This document shows, in pieces, positions 1 to 11,099 of a DNA stretch of 64,000 nt; the stretch's first letter is position 1, and each line of letters begins with the position of its first letter. Both the position numbers and the translations under genes were made by a program. The stretch lies in NCBI GenBank assembly GCA_964023275.1, contig OZ029914.1:39907924-39971923 (forward strand). Reading direction: 5' to 3'. Source of the DNA: Norana najaformis. Taxonomy: Eukaryota; Annelida; Clitellata; Crassiclitellata; Hormogastridae. The notes beneath the pieces are model-generated. The model worked only from the letters and a program-made list of their open reading frames with translations, was not told where the DNA came from and ran no database searches.

Positions 1-213
1 TATTGTGTCAAATATTCTATCAAACATTGGTAGACCTAACTTTAAAATAGTTTGCGTGTCGGAATTATTTTTCGTTTCCAACACGGATTTACTGTATTTC
101 GGGCGGTTTTTGCCGCATGTTATCGTGAATTTCTGTGACTGGAATGTTTTACACATAGAGGGGGGACAGGATAACAGCTGGAAAGTCAAATATCAGACCT
201 ACAGATCTACTTA
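1..213 (+). repeat. Truncated copy of the gene B/C upstream flank repeat
   Basis: This stretch closely matches the region upstream of gene B (about 30,153-30,370) and more weakly that upstream of gene C (about 53,830-54,000). Shared landmarks are a 'TTTGCGTGTCGGAATTATTTTT' type stretch and 'GGTTTTTGCCGCATGTTAT'. The short open frames in the copies are not kept in a common frame, so it is treated as non-coding. The match stops at about 213, where the gene D 3' flank begins. Confidence 0.7.
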
Positions 214-541
214 CCAAGAACTCTGAATATGGTGTCAATTGTCCACTCTGAATAAGATTCCATTGTTTGGATCCTATGACTGTGTAACAGTCTGCCAATG
301 GAGACTTTTCCATCTGGTCGAACATTAGTCACTCGTAGATGACCTGATCGCACTTGACAAACTCTGCCACCATCTAGTCTGGTGGGAAACGCCTTGGAAA
401 GTTACTTATAAAGTGTTACATAAATGTCTAGTTGTATTACATAGAATTACATAACATTGCATTGCGTTACATTACAACGCTGCTCCCCAGAAAAAGTCAA
501 ACAATGGAAACTCGAATACAAATGGTAGCTATGTTATCGGT

Positions 542-697
542 TTATTTTCTTCGCACAGGAACCTTGAGCGTGTGGTCAATGCTAGCGTAGTGTGACACTT
601 GGATCGTGGAATGATGAACGACTGGTCCTGTGGCTGGCCTATCGTTGTCTGGACGGAAGTTCATCTGCACGTATTGTGTTCCATCAGCGCCAACGTA
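542..697 (-). CDS. Gene D exon 7: terminal tail exon with YVQM and SHYASI motifs
   Basis: The exon follows a TTTAG acceptor in phase 0 and encodes 51 residues ending PVRRK, then TAA at 544-542. It holds QYVQM (YxxM type) and SHYASI (ITIM type). The gene E counterpart has exactly the same length. An AATAAA hexamer overlaps the stop codon (541-546, minus strand) and recurs at the same place in gene E. Confidence 0.85.
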   Translation of the reverse strand, partial: YVGADGTQYVQMNFRPDNDRPATGPVVHHSTIQVSHYASIDHTLKVPVRRK

Positions 698-3600
698 CTA
701 AACAACATATAAGTAAGTAAGTAATGCATTTCTTAACACGCCATATGTCCATCGGCTGGGCGAGGAATCGTAGTAGTGGACAAACACATAAACAATTAAA
801 TACATAACACAGCAAACAAATAAAGATGACTAGCCACAAAGGAAGACATACAGAGTGACACACAAACATAAAGGCAGAAATATAACGCAATCATCTGGTA
901 CATCATTGAACAACGTAGAAGAAGATCTAATGCAAGTGACTACAAGGTAGAAACTGTGTCCCTTTGGACATGCACGTGATCATGTAAGTTCAGAAACCCA
1001 CATATGAGACATCAATGTTGTTAGGAACAACGTGCATATGCTTTTCAACTGCGGCTTTAAAATATACCAATGTCGTCGAGGCACCAAGATGGGTGATCAG
1101 TCGCTGGCCTACGATGCTATAGGATACTATATCAATTGTTGTAATTATATTACTCCTCCTTATACAGCAAAACAGATCAATGTGCTGTGCATGCCGTTTT
1201 CACATTATCAATAGGCTTTATGCAACGGTTTCAATAAGCTAAGACAGAAAAAATTGGTAATGCTCTTGCGAATTTTCACACCATAACTCCTCTATATATT
1301 TTTGAAGGGAAATTTCAACACTTCTTGTATTTGGTCGGAGCTCATTCACAGTTGATAATCTCAACATCTGGAACTCTCTAATTCCTCATTTTCGCGACTC
1401 TCTTATTGAGACTATATTTCGCTCTAAACTGGAACTTACCTACTCCAGTCTGTTCATGGTTCTTAATGTTTCCTGAAGCTCTGCCCTGTTCTGCGCTTTT
1501 GAACTTTGTAAAGGACAATATCATATTTAAGTTGTATTGTATAAATGTAGTTACAAGCATAGTTACAGATTCCAAAAGCTTGGTCCAAAATCTAAAATTG
1601 AAAACATGCGTGTCTACCGTCGTCAATAGTACAAGAGTCCCAAGACACCATCGAAAACTGTTGATGCCCTTTCTCTTTAAAATGAGTTTTAGATATTCTT
1701 AAAATTAAGTGCTAGATAAAACTCAAGTCTATACCTTCGTGTTCGTTTCATAATTGTGGTCTGCGTTATTTTCCGCTGCTTGCTTTGTAGTTAAATCGCT
1801 TGCTTCATTTCCTGAAAACAAATAGTAAATTTTATAGTTTAACTTAGCACAATGAGTCAAAATCCGTTTTTTATTACCGTCTCTGACGTTTTTCATTTTC
1901 CTCAGAGCATGTGCTCATGTAAGGCCTTACTTTTGGTAATATGAGTTAGTTAATATAGCATCCTTTGAGGAAAGTCATCAGCAGCTTTCGTTTCTGCTAC
2001 AAATTAGAATATTTGGAGTGCGAATGAGTAGGCCTAATTTACTGCAAGGGAAACTGCTCTAATGCATTATATAGTTGAGTTGTCAGCCATTCTACACATT
2101 CAATTGTAATGCAAACCAGATAGAATTCAGAGCTGTTCTTCCCAAATGAATTCGTAGACGACAGCCACTGTAATACAATAGACTAACCGTATCGGACATT
2201 ACTGAATATTACAATTGATTCTATTTGTAAGAAAAATTAGATATTGTTAGAGGACTGACTTTTATCGGAAAAGTCGATTTTGTGCAAGTGGTTTTTCTGG
2301 GTTGGAGAATCCAGGTTAAGATATTGCCACCTATGGGCTTAAATCATTCAAACAGTGACTTCATATGAGCACTTACTTGGTTCTTCTGCTACCAACTCCA
2401 CATATACAACATGGTTATTGCTGTTCAACGATCCATCCCTTTCTGTGGAAGAAAATACATCATTAAGGAGGATGTCAATAACCATTCGCAAGTTTAAGCG
2501 GAGGCAATATGCATCTATCTTGAGATAGCACCCATCGGCATTTCACCTATCGATGCTCCCAGGGTTTCATTCTTGCAAAATTTCTTCAACAGTTTCTATC
2601 AGAACTAGGTGTTTTTATGTGTCCAACACTCGAGAAAGAACGGTATGATCACGGACAGGAAGTTGCCAGAGTTGGCGACCTGGATGGCTTGAGACCACTC
2701 TAGTGTATTTCTTGCCTTGTCTTGTCTTTAACCGTCCTCAAGCCGAGGATTCGCTGCACCACGGTCAATTTTGTGCCATCTGCTGCTGTCCCTTATCTCC
2801 AGTAATAACTAAGCTACTCTAGGTCAAAGAGTAACCTATTCCAGAAACTAAGTAAATGAGTAAGTAAGTAATGCATTTGTTAACACGCCATATGTTCATC
2901 GGATGAGTGAGGAATAGTAGGCTTGGACGTAGACACAAACAATTAAGTACATAACAAAAGAAACAAATGAAGGAAGATGCACAACCACAAAGGCATGCAT
3001 ACTGAATGTTACTCAACGACACTTTGAATTGGGCCTTAAAAAGTATCTAGTTCTTGGTATTAGTGGATAATAAATGGACCATTACTTTGCCTCACCTTCC
3101 TGTATTAATATCACCTTAGTGCTAACTTTAATGCCAATCAAACCCATAAAATTACTCAATATTTGCCTAAAAGATGGCTGTGCTACGAATCAGGGCGAAT
3201 CACAGTTCAATCAGAAGTCAATGTGACCAACGAATTACATTCAAATATGGGATTCAATCTCAACAGCATTCAAATTCCATGCAACATCCGGCTAAAACGA
3301 GGAGCAACAAATGTCAGTTGTTTGACTATCAAAGAAACGACGAAGCAGTGTATCTAACCATCTGGAATAACGTGACCGTTTGGTTCGTTACGGATTTCTC
3401 TCGATTCACGCAGAACATATGACCTTTTCTTTCGACCTGCAATTTCAACAATAAAACCTTTGAAAATAGATGCCTTCATGTTTCAGTAGACTTGTATTAA
3501 ACTATTAAACACAGTGTTAAAGCTAACTTTATAGGCTAGGAGGAATAAACAGTTCACCGAATTAACTTGTTGTATATAAAATTTTAAAATTATTTTGTCT

Positions 3601-6600
3601 ACTGCGCGCAACAATATTGGCCCAAAGTGTCTTTATTATGGACGTAATTGCATGAGTGCTGTTGGAAACACTTTACCCACTTCATCACTTTCAATATTGG
3701 GATTTGTAATAATATATAATTGGCTATTGTTGCAAATTAGATGATTATTATTACGTTGTATTTACTTGTTTAGCGATACGCAAAGTCACTGAGAAGATTA
3801 ACAGCTTATGCCCTTTTGAATCGAAATCATTCTGCAGTAAACTCCCTAAATCCCGCCATCAACCCCTCTATCGTCTGATCGCCTGATAGCCTCATTGCAC
3901 CTTTGTGAAGTTCTTAAAAGGCTCTATATAATTAGCCACCTACATGCATTTAATGGATGCATACATACATGCAAACATGCATACACACGTATAGTCATCA
4001 ATTCATGCATTCGTTCATTCATGTATACATATATACATAAATACATACATACATACGTACATGCAGTCATTCATGCATGCATATATCCATACATGCTTAC
4101 ATACATACATACTTACATACTTACACGTACAGAAGCGTGCATAGAACTTTCTTTATTCTGTTACAGAGCGTAACTGGCAAGCGCTTACACACATCACAGA
4201 CACATTCCGCGTTAGCGTCGCACTGGCTTGTGGGCTACAGTCATCTTTAACAACATCAATGGCGTGCCCATCTTTGGAACGTTGCACTTTCTACAACTCT
4301 TTCCCACCGTACCCGGTCTTGGGCCCGTCTCCCTGTTGTGTATAGCCGAACTTTTCACCAGCATCTAAAAAGTGTTCTCTTTTGTCGGAGCTGTGCTGGA
4401 AGCGTCTCTGGTTATACTACTTGAAGGGGCGCTATAAAATATTCTGAATGAATGGCTATCCTACTCCATTGTCTGGGTCCAAGTCTGCCTCAGCCATCCG
4501 ACTGGTATCTTCCAGGTTCTCGGTGGACCGGATATCATGGCCTAGAGCGCCCTAGCGTGGTTCTGCTTGCTAACGGACCATCCCAAGTGTCCAAGGGTAT
4601 AGTCACTGCATTAAACTGACTGAAGAACTTTATTTCGTTGAACGCCAACGAATAGGACTTGTTTCTTCAACATTGCTTGATTGTATAGATAAGAAATGCT
4701 GAGTCCTTAAATAGTTGCATTATTTTGCATTTTACTAAAAAGTATGATACACAGTTCTGTAAAGAAACAAATTCTGAATGGTACTAACCTTTAATACATT
4801 GTCGGACAACAAGTGCAACTGCGATGAGGAGGAAAGTACAGAGCAGCCAGATGGCTATGATCGCAATGTAGATAGGTGGAGTTCTGCCTGTAAATCAATC
4901 ACCATTTTGCAGTTGAATACAACCAGAATAGGCCAGTAATTGCACTATCGTGCTTTTTTGTAAATTGCTTGAGAAACTATTTCACTTTTTTAATTAAACG
5001 ATGAACATGTCGAGATGTTTGTATAGGCTTACACAATTGCGCTTTTATTAGCATCATTATTCTTACGCAGCAACTAGGCCTACTCATCGCTTTAGGTTTT
5101 CCGACAGACGCGTCAGCTACTGTTACATATGTCACTCACGTGATAGGAATAGACTGAACCTTCATATTAGCATCCTGTTTATTGTTCAGCCAATCGAGAT
5201 TTACTAAACCTAGATCTCAATTTGATGCAGCATGCCTGTTTAACGAAAATCCCTCTATTTACAAGCGCCGGCTTACATTAAGCCTGCATACTAAAGTACA
5301 ATGCATTACATTCTATTGTAATGTAGCATATAATTTATGTAGTGTCTTTTCAATATATCTACTCAGACGCCATGGAGAGCTCGCAACACAGCTTCGGCGA
5401 AATGAAAGATTTCAAATTATTGCAGAAAGCACTACTAGCTTCGACTGAGAATTTTCTTTTACATATGCTAAGACATGTTAGAAACATATGTCGAAAATAT
5501 TGTATTAGAAAGTGCAACCAGGTGGTATAGAAGATTGACAAACGAAGAAAGACATTATTAGATAAGCTCTTGATCTAAAGTTAGTTAACGAAATTTTAGG
5601 TTAACTCTCGAGATCTGTGTGACCTTAAATTATCATTTTAATTGTCTATGAAGTTGGCTAAGAGTGATGGAGTTATAAATAACAAATATACAAGATACTA
5701 AATCAATTGTCCAATTCCATCATTTAAATGATCCGTGATGGTTGCCCTCATCCACCTGCCCACATTAATGACTAATACGACTAATCAATGTTAATGATTA
5801 TGCTTGCATGTTCAACCAAACTAATAGAAATGAACCTGAACTTACAGAGGACTTGTCCATACGATGACTTCCATATGTAGTTGTAGTTAGGAGCGTTTTC
5901 AGCGACTGTGGAATTCATCTTCGTTGGTGGAATTTCGAAGACTGTTTCACAAATAAACTGCGATCCATGGAGAGTAAAATCGGCAACAGTAGTCAACGTT
6001 GAAATAACGTTGTTCTGCGAAATAATGGACGTCGCGTTCAGCTCTCGTCCCTTCAAGTTATTGTTGCCGTTGGCCACGCTCCATTTCATTTTTGGAACCA
6101 GTGAGCCAGTGTAGCTCAACATACAGCACAGTTCGATTATATGGTCTTCTATTTCGACAACATTGCTTCTCATCTGGCACACGGGGTCTGCATCTTTTAA
6201 AACACAGCATATTACACATAAGCCGACCTATGCAAAAATCGATTATTTAACTTATTTAACTTATTACCTGAATCGCGTATGTAAGCATGCATGGAATTAA
6301 TTGCATTCTAGGCTCCATCTGCGCACTAGTTTGACGAAATGTACGCTATGGCGCAAATCATCTCGTAATCACTCCTTATCCTATTCAGTGGCGTCTTTTT
6401 CATTTGTCCAATTTTTATCTAAACCAAACAACCATCTTATATTACTCGGCAGATAGCGTCCGTGTTCACCATCATTTGAATGCGGCCGGTCGAACCACGC
6501 ACTTGTTGTATGAGGCTATTGGCATTTTGATGCGTATATCAACCTATTCAATGCGCTGAGAACATAACCGGTGTATAAGCGTATAAGAAAATGTACCAAA

Positions 6601-9600
6601 TGACGAGTATTCATATCAATTTGGAGTTGTAAGTAATTGAAAGGCTTTTGTATCACATTCGCCCGGGTATTTCTGATAGTTAATCTATTTGAGAACAGAA
6701 GTGATGTAGTTAGGCTTCGGGTTTTAGTGGCAGCACGGGCTAGCCCTCTCTCGATGGATCGGCGACGTTTGACTTATGTAAGCTCTGTGCTTAAGAACAG
6801 TGAATTGCAATGGTCTCGTGTACAACGACCTATGATGATTGTAGAAGCGGTCTGAAACCGGCTATAGAAAGAATTTTACATACTTCTATTTAGAAGCAAA
6901 TATTCGAGTTCATAAAGGCGATGCATAGATGCTCAGTAGATAGTTTAAAATCTTCAAAGCGTCAACAGACACCATAATATTGAAGCTCGGAAAATAAACT
7001 GATGATATGTTAGTACGGCAAATTAATACAGCATCGTAGAAAGCCAGTCATTTCCATAAGATGCGTTACAGTGTCACGTGTCAGTGCAAGAGTTACTAGG
7101 AGTTACTAAAAGTTACTAAGAGTTGCTATGAATTACTAAGGGTTAGATACCAGATGGAGTTTCCATTTTTTTTTGAAAACGTGAACACTCTCGGCCTTCT
7201 GATACGAGGTTACGAAGCCAATCTTATAGGCTGTACAGGTTAAAAGCTACTAGTCATATCTGCAAGACTTCTAAGTTTAGTGACCTCATATTCGTCACTT
7301 ACCAAGGAAGACCACATGTGCTGCAGCCTTTTCAATTGATATCAAGCCATCTTCTTCCTGGACCATGCTCGTACACGTATAGAGACCCGCGTGTAGTTTC
7401 TGCGCAGATATTATCGTCAGATTCTGTCCGGGTATGCTGCCGTTCAGAGTGGAGCCGTTGAAGATGGCATTGACGATTTGATTTCCGTCGTTGATTTTCC
7501 GCTCGTCTGAACTTCCAACCGGTGTATGGTACCAGTCGATTGGATTCGAACCATTTTCCCACAGGCAGGACATCTGTATGGACTCACCAGCTCGCACAAC
7601 CAAATTCATCGGACGATGCAACATTGCAGCCGATGCTGAATCCATATAACAAAAGGCGCAGATTAAAATATTGAGCCCTCGGAGACTATTTAATTGGACC
7701 CTCTGAGGCCTGTTCCCCAGTCCATGCTGAATTAGCTGGCCCCTTCTTTTTCAGATCAGGGATCGTCTGATCTCACTTGCATTTGCGGGCCCTGAGGGCC
7801 AGTAGTTAAGCTACTGATTAGTGACATTTTATGCATGAGCTAGCAGGGCCGTCAAAAAGTGCAACTGAAATGCGTGTTTTTATAATATTAGATTTATAAC
7901 ATTGTATGGCGCTTCAAAAGCGGCTAAATAATAGAATATAGATTGTGAGAAAATATGAAATAGAAGTGAAAGAAAAACTATGACCGCTACTTACTTTGAT
8001 TTTTTTAGAATAGCCTGTTTTTCAAATTTTCATAAGTGCCAATTAGCTTAATGAATATGCAGACACTTCAATTTGACATCCGAAAACATCTTATGAAATA
8101 ATTGGCATGAAATTCTCTGCTAAGATGTACCAAAAAGGGATGAAAACTTACATCTCATTTAAACATTTCAAATGAAGGCAGCACAATATTAAAACCGGTC
8201 TTAAGTTCTTTTAATAAAATCAGTTAATTATTATTTCCAAAGTATCATAGCGGTAATAAGTAAATAAAAGCGGTTAATAATAATGGATCTTAATTTTTTT
8301 ATTAAATATAGTTAGCAGGCCTATAAACAAGGACCTACAGCAGATGTTTCGTGATAACAGTTTCATGTCATGCCTGTTCAGTGACGGGAACTAACTACCT
8401 AAACTTCAGTCCATGCTGAATTACCTGGCCCCTTCCTTTTCAGATCAGGGCCCGCCTCATCTCACCCCCAGTTGCGGGCCCCGTGAGAAAGTATTATGAT
8501 TAGTGACATTTCATATATGCTCTAGTAGGGCCTTCAGGAAGTGCAACTGAAATTGTTTTTTGTAATATTATAATTCATTTTTAACATTGTACGGCGCTTC
8601 AGGAGCGGTTAAATAATACAATATAGATTGTGAGATTATATGACATAGAAGTGAAAGAAAAACTATGACCGCTACTTACTTTGCGTTTATTTAGAATAGC
8701 CTATTTTAAAATTTTTCCCAAAGGACATAAGTGCCAATTAGCTTAATGAACATGCAGACACGTTTACTTGACATCCGAAAACATCTTATGAAATAAATGA
8801 AATGAAATTCTACACAAAGATACAAAGATCTACTAATAAGCGATGAAAACGCACACCTCATTTAAACATTTCAAATGAAGGCAGCAAACTATTAAAACCG
8901 GTCTTAAGTTCTTTTCATAAAATCAGTTGATTATATTTTAAAGTATTATAGCGGTAATAAGTAAATAAAAGCGGTTAATATTAACGGAGCTTAACTTCTT
9001 TTTACTAAATATAGTTAGCAGGCCTATAAAACAAAGATCTATAACAGATATTTCGTGATTCAGTGATGTGGACTAACTACCTTAAAAGTAGTCTTCACTA
9101 CTTTTATTAACTTTTGAAGCATTCTAAGTAGCAGTTAGCAACTAGCATTAATGATAATGAGCAACTTCTAATGCGCCGGTGTCTAATGCACAAGGCATCA
9201 ACCGACGGCGCACCAAAGCCAAGCCACAATCAGGTCATTATCCAGAAGGTAAGTCCGCACGACAGCGAGACAGCCTACGGTGAATAAGCAATTTGAAACG
9301 TGTAAGTTTTTGGTTGAGATCGAAATGACAGAAGCGATTGAGCAGAACGAGCAAACACAGGGAGAGAGTTCCAGAATTTAAGTCCAGCAACCGAAAAAGC
9401 ACATTTACCAAGAACAGTTCTAGCCCAAGGTATGACCAGAGAAAGACATTCAGATGACTTTGCAGAATAATGGTAAGTCTGGGGAATAAGGACTGATTTT
9501 AAATATAGTGGTCGGCCAGAGTTAATATTTTAAAAACTGTAAGTCCCAGTTTGAAACAAATCTTTTGTTCAATAGGAAGCCCATGTAAAGATTTACATAA

Positions 9601-11086
9601 GTGCAGGGGTTATATGCTCATATTTAGAAGTATTTGTTATGGCTCTAGTCAAAGAGTTCTGAACTCGTTGGAGTTTCTGCATACTTGACTTTGTGATACC
9701 AACAAGAATTGAGTTACAATAGTCATTGCGACTGGAGACCAATGCATTAGCTAAGGATATTCTAGAAGACAGGGGACATAACGTCTAATTCTGCGCATGT
9801 CACGAATATTCATGTATGATGCCTTACACATACCATTAATATAGGGTGTGAGAGTCATGATAGAATCAAAAACAACGCCCAAATCGCAATCAGCATCAGT
9901 CAACTCAATGATTGAGTCCCCCACCTTTAAGGATTTAAGCCATTCAAACTTCTTAAGTTGCTTTGGAGTGCCAAGTAGTAGAAATTCAGTCTTTGACGGG
10001 TTAAGAAGGAGTTTATTAGCCGCCATCCAATACTACATCTCCTCAGAAGCATCAGACAACAGCAGCACAGACGAGTGACAAGAATGAAATGTAGACTTGG
10101 GTATCATCCGCATAGGAAAGATATCCCAGTGAATGACTGTCTAGCAGTGTACCCTAAAGGTGTGTTATATAATGTAAACAAAAGAGGACTAAGTACAGAA
10201 CCCTGCAGAACACCACAAGTCAGCGAGGCACTAGCTGAATAATGTCCATCTAATTATAGGGAATGAGTGCGAGAGCTGATATAAGTACCAAAGTACAAAG
10301 ACAAACCAACGTAGGGCGAGACCAGAAACCCCAAGCCTGTGCTAGAGACGATGCAAAAGGAGAGAATGGTCGATAATATCAAAGGCAGCAGACAAATCAA
10401 GGAGAACAATTGCTGTCACTTTACCCTTATCCATGGAGCTCTCGATGTCGTTATGAACAGCAAACAGGGCAGATTCAGTTGAAAGAAACTTGCGGTATGC
10501 AGATTGAAATGGAGACATTAGTGGGTTGGAAGACAGGTGAGCTTGCAAACGATTCAAAACTGTCCGTTCAAGAATTTTAGACATAAAATTTAAAGTTGAG
10601 ACGGATCTGTAATTGGACAAGTCACCTGAATCGAGAGAAGGTTTCTTTAACAGAGGATGAACTATGGCATGAGCAAAATCAGATGGGGAGGATCCCTCAA
10701 GCATTAGAATAAGCATTTAGTTACTTCTATAACTACTTCTGTAAATAACTCTGCTGTAAGATTTTTCATCTGCATTTTTACTTTTTAGCTGCATTTTTGT
10801 AGCAATGATAAAATATTGAACTAGATTGTAATTGTAATAAATATTGTGACCTCATTAATTTATAAGTAAGAACGTTATGCAGAAGAAGCTTAGAGGGACA
10901 TCTATGTCTCTGACAAACACACGCTTTCAGATGCTATGTGGAGAACAGCCAGATCATGTCTTATGTCATGACAAGCATTGAAGGTAAAACACAAGAAAAT
11001 TTCCTAACAGGACGTTAACCTTTTTGGTATTTACATAACTTACCCTTGTCCCTGAAGAATACCCATAGCAAAATGAACATCAACAT
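542..11086 (-). CDS. Gene D: two-Ig-domain transmembrane receptor with ITIM-type tail
   Basis: Predicted single-pass type I receptor. Exons join as 11086-11044, 7635-7303, 6187-5846, 4887-4789, 2442-2377, 1811-1735 and 697-542, all GT-AG, giving 1,116 nt and 371 residues. Layout: signal peptide (1-14), V-type Ig (15-125), second Ig (126-239), TM exon (240-272), cytoplasmic tail (273-371). The tail has five tyrosines: Y286 in VVYVEL, Y315, Y321, Y329 in QYVQM, and Y357 in SHYASI. The first and last fit the ITIM consensus (S/I/V/L)xYxx(I/V/L), and YVQM fits the YxxM PI3K-binding consensus. Gene E is the closest relative in the window but has an extra Ig exon. Splice phases agree throughout. The first exon is the least certain because it lies 3.4 kb upstream across an intron full of repeats. 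Ligand and function are unknown; an inhibitory receptor is inferred from the motifs. Confidence 0.8.
715..800 (-). repeat. CR1-like LINE 3' tail with (TTAC)n end
   Basis: On the minus strand this reads as a LINE 3' end containing 'CCGATGGACATATGGCGTG' followed by TTAC repeats. Related tails lie at 2,858-2,935, 43,480-43,560, 48,898-49,000 and, in the other orientation, 26,095-26,145. The 48.9-kb copy still joins reverse-transcriptase C-terminal coding sequence, which identifies the family. Confidence 0.75.
1735..1811 (-). CDS. Gene D exon 6: cytoplasmic tail exon
   Basis: Acceptor TTTTCAG and donor GTATAG bound 77 nt, entering in phase 1 and leaving in phase 0. It encodes 25 complete codons, including NYETN. 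The gene E counterpart (41,922-41,983) is 15 nt shorter in frame and shares TTxQAAENNA. Confidence 0.8.
2377..2442 (-). CDS. Gene D exon 5: tail exon with VVYVEL ITIM
   Basis: The exon is 66 nt between CCACAG and GTAAGT, phase 1-1. It encodes RDGSLNSNNHVVYVELVAEE plus one more proline. VVYVEL fits the ITIM consensus with V at -2 and L at +3. Gene E has EYVNL at this position, a YxxL that also matches the YxN GRB2-binding pattern but lacks the canonical -2 residue. Confidence 0.85.
2858..2935 (-). repeat. CR1-like LINE 3' tail with (TTAC)n end
   Basis: Second copy in the gene D locus of the tail described at 715-800. It also occurs in the E locus (43,480-43,560), so it was inserted before the D/E segmental duplication. 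Confidence 0.75.
3955..4135. repeat. (CATA)n-rich microsatellite
   Basis: Interrupted CATA/TGCA repeats. The corresponding place in the duplicated E locus (about 44,625-44,800) has a similar array, so it predates the duplication. The open frames across it are repeat translations. Confidence 0.9.
4190..4610. repeat. Decayed LINE-like remnant shared by both duplication copies
   Basis: The sequence 'GACACATTCCGCGTTAGCGTCG...' and what follows recur at about 44,865-45,190. The minus-strand translation in the second copy (RSRQTWTQPEEADLDPL) vaguely resembles the C-terminal end of RTE-type LINE proteins. Assignment is weak; no intact frame remains. Confidence 0.4.
4789..4887 (-). CDS. Gene D exon 4: transmembrane exon
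   Basis: The exon is 99 nt between TTTACAG and GTTAGT, phase 1-1. The hydrophobic run IYIAIIAIWLLCTFLLIAVA continues into LVV and is followed by RQCIK, a basic stop-transfer. No charged residue lies inside the membrane segment. Gene E has the same exon length and about 70% matching residues. Confidence 0.88.
5846..6187 (-). CDS. Gene D exon 3: second Ig domain
   Basis: The exon is 342 nt, phase 1-1, between GATGCAG and GTAAGT. It encodes a 113-codon Ig-type domain. The YTGSLVPKMKW stretch matches the Y-x-G-x-x-x-P-x-x-x-W pattern also found in the second domain of genes A, B, C and E, with the second core cysteine in FICETVF. Several N-x-S/T sites are present. Confidence 0.85.
6680..6855 (-). 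repeat. LINE C-terminal fragment in gene D intron
   Basis: The sequence resembles 15,985-16,115, the C-terminal part of a CR1-like reverse transcriptase read on the minus strand (ACAGTGAATTGCAATGGTCT against ACAGTGAATTGCAATAGTCT). The plus-strand open frame here is a shadow. Apart from this piece, 6,190-7,290 shows nothing recognisable. Confidence 0.5.
7303..7635 (-). CDS. Gene D exon 2: V-type Ig domain
   Basis: The exon is 333 nt, phase 1-1, between GATTCAG and GTAAGTG. It shows GESIQMSC, then IDWYH for the core tryptophan, then HAGLYTC for the F-strand cysteine. It ends VVFLG, comparable with IVFG or IVLG at the end of the first Ig exon in the other genes. Confidence 0.87.
7718..9084. repeat. 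Tandem duplication of a ~0.69-kb unit in gene D intron 1
   Basis: Copy 1 runs about 7,718-8,401 and copy 2 about 8,407-9,084. Both start 'CAGTCCATGCTGAATTA' and contain 'GAAAGAAAAACTATGACCGC', 'AACATCTTATGAAATAA' and 'TAGTTAGCAGGCCTATAAA'. The period is about 689 bp, with scattered substitutions and small indels. No coding potential was seen and the family is not recognised. Confidence 0.85.
9130..10720 (-). mobile_element. CR1-like non-LTR retrotransposon, 5'-truncated and decayed
   Basis: Minus-strand frames show reverse-transcriptase features in order: PLLKKPSLDSGDLSNYRSVS, FQSAYRKF, LLDLSAAFDIIDH (RT motif A), then NKLLLNPSKTEFLLLGTP and LGVVFDS, then the C-terminal AFSVAGLKFWNSLPVFARS-type block near 9,300-9,420. 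The frame is interrupted by stops and the catalytic (Y/F)xDD segment is not intact. Fragments of its 3' region recur near 35,060, 37,230-37,410, 58,830 and 61,010-61,205. It lies inside gene D intron 1. Confidence 0.85.
11044..11086 (-). CDS. Gene D exon 1: putative signal-peptide exon
   Basis: ATG at 11,086 opens a 43-nt exon encoding MLMFILLWVFFRDK plus one base, ending at a GTAAGTT donor in phase 1. That is exactly the length and phase of the signal exons in genes A and B (43 nt; 46 nt in C) and joins in frame to the Ig exon at 7,635. It is 3.4 kb away, so transcript support is missing. Confidence 0.6.
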
Positions 11087-11099
11087 CGCCGAAAATACG

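Larger units (their letters stand above)
214..5500. repeat. Segmental duplication, copy 1 (3' half of gene D)
   Basis: This block matches about 40,510-46,010 in the same orientation. The shared order is: 3' flank, last exon, two tail exons, LINE tail, a block near 3,160-3,420 (43,850-44,110 in the other copy), a CATA microsatellite, an RTE-like remnant, the TM exon, and the non-coding stretch near 5,340-5,450 (45,940-46,010). The copies differ by many substitutions and by a hAT-type insertion present only in copy 2. Boundaries are judged by eye. Confidence 0.8.

Noticed and set aside
1406..1702. 98-codon plus-strand frame in gene D intron
   Set aside because: No domain, opposite to gene D, and the matching E-locus frame (41,458-41,787) has a different sequence and phase.
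3955..4173. CRISPR-like or structured repeat array
   Set aside because: Simple CATA/TGCA microsatellite without unique spacers, in eukaryotic DNA.
5182..5541. Open frames between the TM and second Ig exons of gene D
   Set aside because: No Ig features; the homologous E region has stops. Treated as intron.
9751..10716. Reverse-transcriptase frames as a host gene
   Set aside because: Stops and frameshifts, and the typical CR1 order; a decayed retrotransposon in an intron.
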